NCBI RefSeq assembly: GCF_017814945.1
Contig: NZ_JAGIPX010000077.1
Location: forward strand, 1-34,674
Direction of reading: 5' to 3'
Length of the DNA: 34,674 bases
Source of the DNA: Paraburkholderia sp. LEh10
GTDB taxonomy: Bacteria > Pseudomonadota > Gammaproteobacteria > Burkholderiales > Burkholderiaceae
Of this stretch, positions 1-6,023 are shown piece after piece (within the stretch, counting starts at the first letter, position 1; each line of letters opens with the position of its first letter). The notes beneath the pieces were generated by a model. That model searched no databases and was not told the DNA's origin. It worked only from the letters and a program-made list of their open reading frames with translations. A program made the position numbers and the translations under genes.

Positions 1-141
1 GCCGCGGCAAAGAAAGTAGGTGCCGCCCCGCACAGGGGCAACGCCTGCGCCGCGAGGCGCATCGCGGATGCCAGCGATACCGGCAGAACAAACTGCGCCA
101 GCGGCAGAGCACACAGCGGCAGCGGCAAAACGAACCGCAAT
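1..141. repeat. Dispersed hairpin repeat, copy A (arm cut by window edge)
   Basis: The window opens at the centre of the repeat's palindrome (GCCGCGGC at 1-8). The right half of the hairpin (5-20) is followed by the small GCCCC/GGGGC hairpin (about 23-40), a GCGCC/GGCGC stem (about 50-61), and the GCGGATGCCAGCGAT module (64-78). Degenerate GGCAGAAC/CGGCAAAAC modules run to about 141. The same block order occurs at 11182-11844, 24501-25222 and 34479-34674. It ends about 30 bp beyond the stop codon of dgkA, so it lies at that gene's 3' end. No believable gene is present in it. Confidence 0.85.
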
Positions 142-172
142 CGCGGCGGCGAAACAGACCGCCGACCAAACC

Positions 173-742
173 TCAACGCATAGACGCAATCAACCCGCCA
201 ACCCAATGCACAACGAGCGGCCCAACTATCAGCACCCACGTCATCACGCACATGAACAGGGCAACCATTACAGCCGCGCTGCCGAGGTCCTTCGCGCGCC
301 TCGACAGTTCATGACGCTCCAGCGAGATACGATCGATCGCCGCCTCGACACTCGAATTGAGCAACTCGACGATCAGCACGAGAAACACCGACCCGAGCAG
401 AAGCACCCGCGAGACAGGCTCGACAGGCACGACGATCCCGCATGGCACGAGAATCGCCGCAAGCGTCAGCTCCTGACGAAACGCGCTTTCCTCGCGGATC
501 GCGACGCGAAAGCCGGCGAGCGAGTTCTTCATCGCGTGCCACGCACGCGTCACGCCACGATTGCCCTTGTACGGATTGAACGGCAGCGGCGCAAGGGGAT
601 CGTCGGGGCCGAGCGGCTCGTGGGGCTCGGCGCGCCTGTCGTCGGGCGCGCGCGTTTGCGCATCGGCTTGCGCTTCCATCAGCGCGTCGTCGTCGGCTTG
701 GGCGAACTGGCGGTGGGTCGGCGCGTGCGTCGTGTGTCGCAT
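173..742 (-). CDS. dgkA: Diacylglycerol kinase (DgkA family)
   Basis: Integral inner-membrane kinase that phosphorylates diacylglycerol to phosphatidic acid. The last 120 residues carry the DgkA fold: an amphipathic start (KNSLAGFRVAIREESAFRQE), then three hydrophobic helices. The family signature around VELLNSSVEAAIDR supplies the catalytic Glu and Asn, followed by HELSRRAKDLGSAAV. The open frame continues upstream to 988 inside the glycosyltransferase gene. I chose the ATG at 742, giving 189 residues; an ATG at 922 is also possible, and neither has a clear Shine-Dalgarno. The first ~55 residues are a charged, low-complexity extension not needed for the fold. It is the third gene after the metallophosphoesterase and glycosyltransferase, so it may recycle diacylglycerol released by the former. 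Family call secure, start uncertain. Confidence 0.88.
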   Translation of the reverse strand: MRHTTHAPTHRQFAQADDDALMEAQADAQTRAPDDRRAEPHEPLGPDDPLAPLPFNPYKGNRGVTRAWHAMKNSLAGFRVAIREESAFRQELTLAAILVPCGIVVPVEPVSRVLLLGSVFLVLIVELLNSSVEAAIDRISLERHELSRRAKDLGSAAVMVALFMCVMTWVLIVGPLVVHWVGGLIASMR

Positions 743-965
743 GGCGGATGATGACTGTGCTGGAGCAGGTCCGAAACGTCCAGCATAACGCGAGTGCGGC
801 GCGCCGTCGTCGCGCAGGTCGTCGAACGGTTCGCCGTCCGGCCCGATGTCCGAGGATAGGGCTTCAGCGTCGCGCAGCGATTCCTGCGGGGCGCGCAATG
901 CGTTCGATTGTCTCGTGTGCATGGGCGGGGCGGGAAGTGAGGGCGCGCTCGCGCCTGGCGCAGGG

Positions 966-2000
966 TCAGGCGGCAGCGTTTTCCTCACGATAAGAGGTGG
1001 CGCGCGGCAATGGCTTCAGATGCGCGGCGAACTGTTCGGATGCGGCCTTCCACGAGAAGCGCTCGGCCCACGCGCGCGCGTGGCCGCGCTCGATCTTCAG
1101 CGCTTCGAGACACGCTTCGCGCAAGTCTTCGTGCATCGCGCCGGCACCGCCGTCACCGAGCACGTCGATGGGACCCGTCACGGGATAGGCGGCCACAGGC
1201 GTGCCGCAGGCCAGCGCTTCGAGCAGCACGAGGCCGAACGTGTCCGTCTTGCTCGGAAACACGAAGACATCGGCGGCGGCGTAGACCTTCGCAAGCTCGG
1301 TCTGCGTCAGCACGCCGAGATAGTTGACGCCCGGGTAGCGCGATTTCAGCTCGGCGAGCGCCGGGCCTTCGCCCGCGACCCACTTCGAGCCGGGCAGATC
1401 GAGCTTCAGGAACGCTTCGACATTCTTCTCGACGGCCACGCGCCCCACATACAGAAAGATCGGCCGCGCGGTGTTCAGCACCTTCGACTCCATCTGATGA
1501 AAGATGTCGAGATCGACGCCGCGCGTCCACAGCACGACGTTCGTGAAGCCGTACTTTTCGAGGTCTGCCTTCACGACGGGCGTGGGCGCCATCACGGCGA
1601 GCGACGCCTTGTGGAACCAGTGCAGGAAGCGATACGTCCATGCGAGCGGCACACCGAAGCGCGCCTGCACGTATTCGGGAAAGCGCGTGTGATACGCGGT
1701 CGTGAACGGCAGCTTGTTCCCGATCGCGTAGGCGCGCGCGGCAAGGCCGAGCGGCCCTTCCGTCGCGATGTGCAAGGCGTCCGGCCGGAACTCGTCGATG
1801 CGCTGGCGCAGATGGCGCTTGGGCAGCAGCGACAGACGGATCTCGGGGTAGGTCGGGCACGCAATCGTCCTGAACTCGAGCGGCGTCAGCAGATCGACCT
1901 TGTGGCCGATCGCCGTCAGCTCGCGCGTCGTGTTCTTCAGCGTGCGGACGACGCCGTTGACCTGCGGTTCCCACGCATCCGTGACGATCATGATCTTCAT
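966..2000 (-). CDS. GT4 glycosyltransferase, Agt/MgtA-like (candidate diacylglycerol glycosyltransferase)
   Basis: A 344-residue GT-B fold glycosyltransferase of family GT4. It begins with the Rossmann strand MKIMIVTDAWEPQVNGV (1-17). The donor domain shows FLYVGRVAVEKN (182-193; R187 and K192 would bind the sugar-nucleotide phosphates). The E-x7-E-type motif appears as D253 to E261 in SKTDTFGLVLLEALACG. There are no membrane helices, so it would act at the cytoplasmic membrane surface. A GAGAGGG ribosome site precedes the ATG. It starts 35 bp after the metallophosphoesterase stop and is followed by dgkA. Alpha-proteobacterial Agt enzymes, which make glucosyl- and glucuronosyl-diacylglycerol, are GT4 proteins encoded beside PlcP metallophosphoesterases. 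That context suggests diacylglycerol as acceptor, but a mannosyl or other glycosyl role cannot be excluded. The class is certain, the substrate is inference. Confidence 0.85.
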   Translation of the reverse strand: MKIMIVTDAWEPQVNGVVRTLKNTTRELTAIGHKVDLLTPLEFRTIACPTYPEIRLSLLPKRHLRQRIDEFRPDALHIATEGPLGLAARAYAIGNKLPFTTAYHTRFPEYVQARFGVPLAWTYRFLHWFHKASLAVMAPTPVVKADLEKYGFTNVVLWTRGVDLDIFHQMESKVLNTARPIFLYVGRVAVEKNVEAFLKLDLPGSKWVAGEGPALAELKSRYPGVNYLGVLTQTELAKVYAAADVFVFPSKTDTFGLVLLEALACGTPVAAYPVTGPIDVLGDGGAGAMHEDLREACLEALKIERGHARAWAERFSWKAASEQFAAHLKPLPRATSYREENAAA

Positions 2001-2021
2001 GCGAATGGCCCTCTCATAGTG

Positions 2022-2034
2022 GTGTGTGTGTGTG
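2022..2034. repeat. GT dinucleotide microsatellite between two genes
   Basis: Six and a half copies of GT lie in the 35-bp spacer between the metallophosphoesterase stop and the glycosyltransferase start, about 22 bp upstream of the latter's ATG. Length change by slippage would alter the spacer but no reading frame. Confidence 0.8.
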
Positions 2035-2035
2035 C

Positions 2036-2977
2036 TTATGCCGTTGCGCGGGCCTTCTGCGCGTTGCCCTGCGGCGAGCGCATCACGGTCCAGTAGATCA
2101 CCTTCAACTCGCCTTCATACGTCTCGACGAGCGCCGACAGGCTTTCGACCCAGTCGCCGTCGTTGCAGTAGAGCACGCCGTCGATCTCGCGGATCTCGGC
2201 CTTGTGGATGTGCCCGCACACGACGCCGTCGCAGCCGCGGCAGCGCGCTTCGTCGGTCATCACGCGCTCGAACGACGAGATGAAGTTGAGGGCGTTCTTC
2301 ACCTGATGCTTCAGGTACTGCGACAGCGACCAGTACTGGAAGCCGAGCTTGCTGCGGATCCGGTTGAACCAGCGGTTCAGCACGAGGATCAGCGTATAGA
2401 GCGTGTCGCCGAGATACGCGAGCCACTTCGCGTGCTGGATCACGCCGTCGAACAGATCGCCGTGCACGATCCACAGGCGCTTGCCCAAAAGCGTCGTGTG
2501 AAAGGCTTCGCCACGCACGTGAATGTCGCCGAACGCGAGGTCGCAGAACTGGCGTGCGCCTTCATCGTGATTGCCGGGGATGTAGACGACCTGCGTGCCC
2601 TTGCGCGCCTTGCGCAGGACCTTCTGCACGACATCGTTGTGCGCCTGCGGCCAGTACCAGCCTTTCTTCAGCTGCCAGCCGTCGATGATGTCGCCGACGA
2701 GGTACAGATACTCCGACTCGTTGTGCCGCAGGAAGTCGAGCAGATACGTCGCCTGGCAGCCGCTCGAACCGAGGTGGATGTCCGATAGCCAGATCGTCCT
2801 GTAACGGTGCGAGTTTTCGTGATCGTCGTCGTGGTGGCTTGCGGAGGGCGAAGGAGGCGTCGGCAGATGCACGACGGGCGGCAGGCCGGCGGCGGACGAG
2901 CGGGGCCCGAAAGCGACGGGATCGACGCTCGGGCCAGTTTGGCGGAAGAGGGAAGTCGCGGACGTGTTGTTGTCCAT
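2036..2977 (-). CDS. COG2908 metallophosphoesterase (PlcP-like; usually annotated UDP-2,3-diacylglucosamine diphosphatase)
   Basis: A 313-residue calcineurin-type phosphoesterase. The dinuclear metal site is complete: SDIHLG (65-70), GDIIDGW (95-101), GNHDE (135-139), VHGD (171-174) and GHIHK (255-259). The first ~58 residues are Pro/Ser/His-rich and outside the fold. Residues 190-235 (DTLYTLILVLNRWFNRI onward) form an amphipathic insertion suited to membrane contact. LpxH and the phosphate-starvation phospholipase C PlcP share this family, so automatic annotation usually says LpxH-like. Here the gene leads a set with a GT4 glycosyltransferase and dgkA and has a Pho-box-like sequence upstream. 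I therefore favour a PlcP role, cutting phospholipids to diacylglycerol. The fold is certain and the substrate is inference. A complete lipid A pathway with LpxH elsewhere in the genome would strengthen this. Confidence 0.85.
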   Translation of the reverse strand: MDNNTSATSLFRQTGPSVDPVAFGPRSSAAGLPPVVHLPTPPSPSASHHDDDHENSHRYRTIWLSDIHLGSSGCQATYLLDFLRHNESEYLYLVGDIIDGWQLKKGWYWPQAHNDVVQKVLRKARKGTQVVYIPGNHDEGARQFCDLAFGDIHVRGEAFHTTLLGKRLWIVHGDLFDGVIQHAKWLAYLGDTLYTLILVLNRWFNRIRSKLGFQYWSLSQYLKHQVKNALNFISSFERVMTDEARCRGCDGVVCGHIHKAEIREIDGVLYCNDGDWVESLSALVETYEGELKVIYWTVMRSPQGNAQKARATA

Positions 2978-3021
2978 GGCTCACGCGTCGAGTTGCAGTA
3001 CCCGCATTGCGCCATTGCCGC

Positions 3022-3039
3022 ATGACGGAGCCGTGACAT
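3022..3039 (-). promoter_or_regulatory. Pho-box-like PhoB site upstream of the metallophosphoesterase
   Basis: Read on the minus strand the site is ATGTCAC-GGCT-CCGTCAT. The PhoB consensus is two CTGTCAT heptamers separated by 4 bp. The two heptamers here match at 5/7 and 6/7 positions with the exact 11-bp period. The site is 45 bp upstream of the ATG at 2977. I do not see a strong -10 downstream of it, which fits an activator-dependent promoter but does not prove one. Confidence 0.55.
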
Positions 3040-3122
3040 TCACGAGAAGTTCTTATTACGGATCGCGAACTGTCGGGCCGATGCAACGCTGTGAGCGGTT
3101 GCGCGCGTGCGCATGGCCGGGA

Positions 3123-3253
3123 GCGCGTTCGGAGCGCTGAAGCGCGCGTACCGGTTGTGGCTGCGCAGTCAGCTCAGGCGTGGGCGCGTTCGGAGCGCTG
3201 GAGCGCGCGTACCGGTTATGGCTGCGCAGTCAGCACAGGCGTGGGCACGTTCG
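3123..3253. repeat. 61-bp tandem repeat, 2.1 copies
   Basis: Copy 1 is 3123-3183 and copy 2 is 3184-3244; they differ at three positions, and a degenerate third copy begins at 3245 (GCACGTTCG). Each unit contains GGAGCGCT and the palindrome CTGCGCAG. It fills the space between the RDD gene stop (3275) and the Pho-box-like site of the next gene. It is not related to the dispersed hairpin repeat. Function unknown. Confidence 0.9.
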
Positions 3254-3274
3254 TGAAGCGGTGCGGCCGTCTGT

Positions 3275-3808
3275 TTAGCGCGGCAGCGAAACGATCCTTG
3301 TCCCGGCCAGCCGGTCGTGCAGGAACTGCCGGCTCGCGCCAGTCCGTCCGATGGCCGCGTACAGCACGAACCAGACGGCCGTGGCGATCAGCGTCTGCGG
3401 CACGGTCAGCCCGAAGAGGGGATGCAGCGCGAGGGGCGGCAGGAACCACAGCCAGGCGAGCACATAGCGCAGCACGGCGCGCGGCACCGACACGCGCTTG
3501 CCATCCTCCGCGCCGACGACGCGCAGCCGCCACGTCTTCATCGGCAGCGTCTGGCCGCCGTGGGTCCAGAACCACACGAAGTAGACACCGACCACGAGGC
3601 CGACCCACGCGGCGAGCCAGTTGTGATGAACGAAGCCGTTGCGCTGCTGCGTGAGCGTGCTGAACAGATAGCCCGCGAAGAACACGACGCCGAACAGCAG
3701 CAAGCCTTCGTACATCAACGTGGCGAGACGCCGGCGCACGCTCGGCGCGGCGGGTGCGTCGGATTCGGGATTGGGCGGCGGCGCTGCGGAGTCGACGGAA
3801 GTGGACAC
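3275..3808 (-). CDS. RDD family membrane protein
   Basis: A 177-residue protein with a Pro/Ala-rich cytoplasmic N-terminus (1-25), then the RDD pattern. RRRLATLMYEGLLL replaces the usual RxxAxxxD start (here E in place of D). Hydrophobic helices lie at about 30-50, 65-82 and 115-158. The conserved loop HGGQTLPMKTWRLRVV and the closing LHDRLAGTRIV are present. RDD proteins are poorly understood inner-membrane proteins; some act as ion antiporters or accessory factors. It is the last gene of the sigma-factor operon, 52 bp after the DUF3106 stop. No specific function can be assigned. Confidence 0.88.
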   Translation of the reverse strand: MSTSVDSAAPPPNPESDAPAAPSVRRRLATLMYEGLLLFGVVFFAGYLFSTLTQQRNGFVHHNWLAAWVGLVVGVYFVWFWTHGGQTLPMKTWRLRVVGAEDGKRVSVPRAVLRYVLAWLWFLPPLALHPLFGLTVPQTLIATAVWFVLYAAIGRTGASRQFLHDRLAGTRIVSLPR

Positions 3809-3860
3809 GGGCGGGGCCTCGGTTGCCGTTGATGAGCCCGCGGCGCGGGCTCGCGGGACA

Positions 3861-4631
3861 TTATGAGCCGTTGAAGATCGACGGTGCGTCGGAGGGCGCC
3901 ACGGGCGTCGGCGTGGCCGGAACGAAACTGCCGGTGGCAGGAATACCGGGCGCGCCCGGCGCAGGCGCCGTGCCTCCCGACACGCCCGCCGATGCGCCCG
4001 CTGTCGGCGGCGGAACGGGCACGCTCGCGAGCCGGTCCTTGCCGTTGACGAGCCGGTTGATGTCCTTGATCTCCGTCTTGCCCGTCGGCGGCGCGCTGAC
4101 CACGGTCGGGCGGCGCTTGTGCTCGCTTTGCGCCAGCTTCTGCTTTTGCTCTTCCGGCAACTGCTGATAAGCCTTCCACGCGTTCTGACGCGCTTCGCGC
4201 GGCAACTCTTTCGACACCTGATAGTTCTCGCGCGCGACGCGCCGCTGCTCGGGCGTCATATGGACCCACTCCGTCATCCGTTCGTGGAGTATTTTTTGCG
4301 CTTCAGGTGTCATCTTCGGATAACGCGACGCAATTTTCAGCCACTTGCGTTTGCGCTCGTCGCTGAAGCTGTCCCACTGCGACGCGAACGGCGCGAGCGC
4401 GACATGCTCGGCGTTGGTCAGCTTCGCCCACGCGAGCGGGCTGGTCGAACTGGGCAGGCCCGGCAGATCGACGGTCAGCGCCGGCGCGGCCGCCGCCTTC
4501 GCGGGCGCGCTGCCAACGGGCGCCGCGGCGGGCGCGGGCGTCGGGTAGAAGCGCGGATAGGTGGCGGCGAATGACACCAGGGCTGCAATCACGCATCCGG
4601 ACACAACGGCAAGGCCGCGCTTGTAACTCAC
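3861..4631 (-). CDS. DUF3106 domain protein, probably exported
   Basis: A 256-residue protein starting at GTG, chosen because GGGGAG lies 8 bp upstream and the preceding gene stops 17 bp before. Residues 7-25 (LAVVSGCVIAALVSFAATY) form a signal anchor or signal peptide. A Pro/Ala linker follows. The DUF3106 domain (about 68-165) is rich in Trp, Arg and Glu: WDSFSDERKRKWLKIASRYPKMTPEAQ, then MTPEQRRVARENY. This helical pattern resembles periplasmic sensor or regulator proteins. The C-terminal 60 residues are Gly/Pro/Ala low complexity. It likely extends into the periplasm and may sense envelope state for the co-transcribed sigma factor. That role is inferred from the operon only. Confidence 0.85.
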   Translation of the reverse strand: MSYKRGLAVVSGCVIAALVSFAATYPRFYPTPAPAAAPVGSAPAKAAAAPALTVDLPGLPSSTSPLAWAKLTNAEHVALAPFASQWDSFSDERKRKWLKIASRYPKMTPEAQKILHERMTEWVHMTPEQRRVARENYQVSKELPREARQNAWKAYQQLPEEQKQKLAQSEHKRRPTVVSAPPTGKTEIKDINRLVNGKDRLASVPVPPPTAGASAGVSGGTAPAPGAPGIPATGSFVPATPTPVAPSDAPSIFNGS

Positions 4632-4648
4632 CCGTCAGCTCTCCCCGG

Positions 4649-5077
4649 TCAGTGGTTGCGCGTCAGGTACGCGTTGAACCCGTGATCGAGATAGGCATTG
4701 AGCGGCAAGTCGTCGCTCAGCATCGCGGCGTCGATATCGGCGAGTTCAGCCGTGCGCTGATGGTCTTCCCACCACGCGATGCCGGCGAGGCCGATGACGA
4801 GCGCGAGCAGCGGCCACGCGAGCGCGAGCTTGCGCAGGCGCGGCAGGCGGCGCGGGGCTTCCGGTTGCGGCATGCTGGCAAGCGAACCGGCACCGACGAA
4901 GACGGGCGCAAAAGCAGGCGCCTCCACGGCTTCGGGCTTCTTGCGGGCGAGCGCGGCGCGGCGCGCGGCGGCGAGCCGGTCGGTCGTAGCAGGCGGAATG
5001 CGGGCAGCGTTTTCGTCGAGCGCACGGCGAAGCTGCCGCGCAAACTCGAGTTCTTTTGTTTCGAGAGCGGAGCTCAT
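4649..5077 (-). CDS. DUF3619 single-TM protein, candidate anti-sigma factor
   Basis: A 142-residue protein whose start overlaps the sigma factor stop by 4 bp (ATGA), so translation is coupled. Residues 1-80 are cytoplasmic, helical and charged (ELEFARQLRRALDENAARIPPATTDRLAAARR). One transmembrane helix lies at about 88-102 (LAWPLLALVIGLAGIAWW). A short periplasmic tail ends in DLPLNAYLDHGFNAYLTRNH. The layout of cytoplasmic helices, one membrane helix and tight coupling to a sigma gene is that of an anti-sigma factor. DUF3619 has no established biochemical role that I know of, so anti-sigma is inference. Confidence 0.85.
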   Translation of the reverse strand: MSSALETKELEFARQLRRALDENAARIPPATTDRLAAARRAALARKKPEAVEAPAFAPVFVGAGSLASMPQPEAPRRLPRLRKLALAWPLLALVIGLAGIAWWEDHQRTAELADIDAAMLSDDLPLNAYLDHGFNAYLTRNH

Positions 5078-5637
5078 AGCGTGATTCCTTTGGCCCTGAG
5101 CGCTTGCGCCAGCGTGTGCGTGGCTCGCGAGCAGTGCGTTTTCACACTGCCCTCCGAGCAGCCCATCGCGGCGGCAGTCTCAGCGACATCCATATCTTCC
5201 CAGTAACGCATCAGAAACGCCTCCCGTTGACGTGCCGGTAATTTTTGGATTTCATCGTCGATCAGTTGCAGGACCTGTTCGCGTTCGAGCTGCTGTTCGC
5301 TGCTTTCCGCGCCCGTTGCGCCGCCCTGGCTTTCGAACGTCTCCAGCGGGTCGAAATCCTCGTCGTCGGCGCTGCCCAACGACGAAAACAGGGTCACCCA
5401 GGTGTTGCGCACTTTTTGCCGACGGAAATAGTCGTGCATCGCATTCTGGAGAATACGCTGAAACAAAAGCGGCAGCTCGGCAGCAGGACGGTCGCCGTAT
5501 TTTTCGGCGAGCTTGATCATCGCGTCCTGCACGATGTCGAGCGACGCATCGTCGTCCCGCACGGCGTAGACCGTCTGCTTGAACGCGCGCCTTTCGACGC
5601 CCGCCAGAAAATCGGCGAGTTCCTTGTCTGATGCCAT
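5074..5637 (-). CDS. ECF-like RNA polymerase sigma factor
   Basis: A 187-residue sigma-70 family protein. Region 2 spans about residues 8-80 (ASLDIVQDAMIKLAEKYGDRP, then LLFQRILQNAMHDYFRRQKVRNTW, the core- and -10-binding helices). An acidic linker follows (SADDEDFDPLETFESQ). Region 4 spans about 120-180, with LPARQREAFLMRYWEDMDVAETAAAMGCSEGSVKTHCSRA giving a helix-turn-helix for -35 recognition. It heads an operon with DUF3619, DUF3106 and RDD genes. I found no clear sigma-70 promoter before it, so it may control itself. Its target genes cannot be read from the window. Confidence 0.92.
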   Translation of the reverse strand: MASDKELADFLAGVERRAFKQTVYAVRDDDASLDIVQDAMIKLAEKYGDRPAAELPLLFQRILQNAMHDYFRRQKVRNTWVTLFSSLGSADDEDFDPLETFESQGGATGAESSEQQLEREQVLQLIDDEIQKLPARQREAFLMRYWEDMDVAETAAAMGCSEGSVKTHCSRATHTLAQALRAKGITL

Positions 5638-6023
5638 CCGTTGGGGGTCGGCGCAGCGAGTGTGCGCGGAATAGGTCGAAAAATGTCGTAAAACTCGCGG
5701 ATGCTAACAAATTTTTGCTCGGGCCGGGAAGAAAGCCGGCTCACTGTAGCTTGCGATTGGCCTTCAGCGGCATTTATGCAGTGCGCGTCGAACGGTCAGA
5801 AGTGGACGCCGGCAGGGGCGCCCCAGGCCCATCATGGAAATATTTGCTTGACCGTCGGACGCATCGTCGATATCGTCTACGGTTCGCAACATAAGTGACT
5901 TGTCTCATTTGAGGTTGGCCCAAGAAGCCTTCCTGTCAAACTGGACGCGCCGCTTGAACCCGAGCCACAAGCCCGGCAGAGAGCACCCGATCAATTTTTT
6001 GCCGAAAATTCGAAAGGTGAACG
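5638..6023. other. Divergent intergenic region, sigma operon / ilvI
   Basis: 386 bp with no believable gene. Upstream of the sigma gene (minus strand) it is A/T-richer than its surroundings. A candidate ilvI promoter lies at 5848-5876, followed by a ~140-bp leader. The short frame 5900-6082 overlaps ilvI and has no run of Ile, Val or Leu codons. I therefore see no classical attenuator leader peptide, and no terminator/antiterminator hairpin pair. Confidence 0.6.
5848..5876 (+). promoter_or_regulatory. Candidate sigma-70 promoter for ilvIHC
   Basis: TTGACC (-35, 5848-5853), 17-bp spacer, TATCGT (-10, 5871-5876). It would give a leader of about 140 nt before the ilvI ATG at 6024, which is preceded by AAAGGTGA. 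Confidence 0.5.

Noticed and set aside
20..751. Long plus-strand open frame at the left edge
   Set aside because: It runs through repeat A and antisense to dgkA, with Arg-rich composition typical of shadow frames in GC-rich DNA.
5815..5824. GGGGCGCCCC palindrome upstream of ilvI
   Set aside because: A 10-bp GC palindrome is expected by chance in this composition, and it is not placed at a promoter element.
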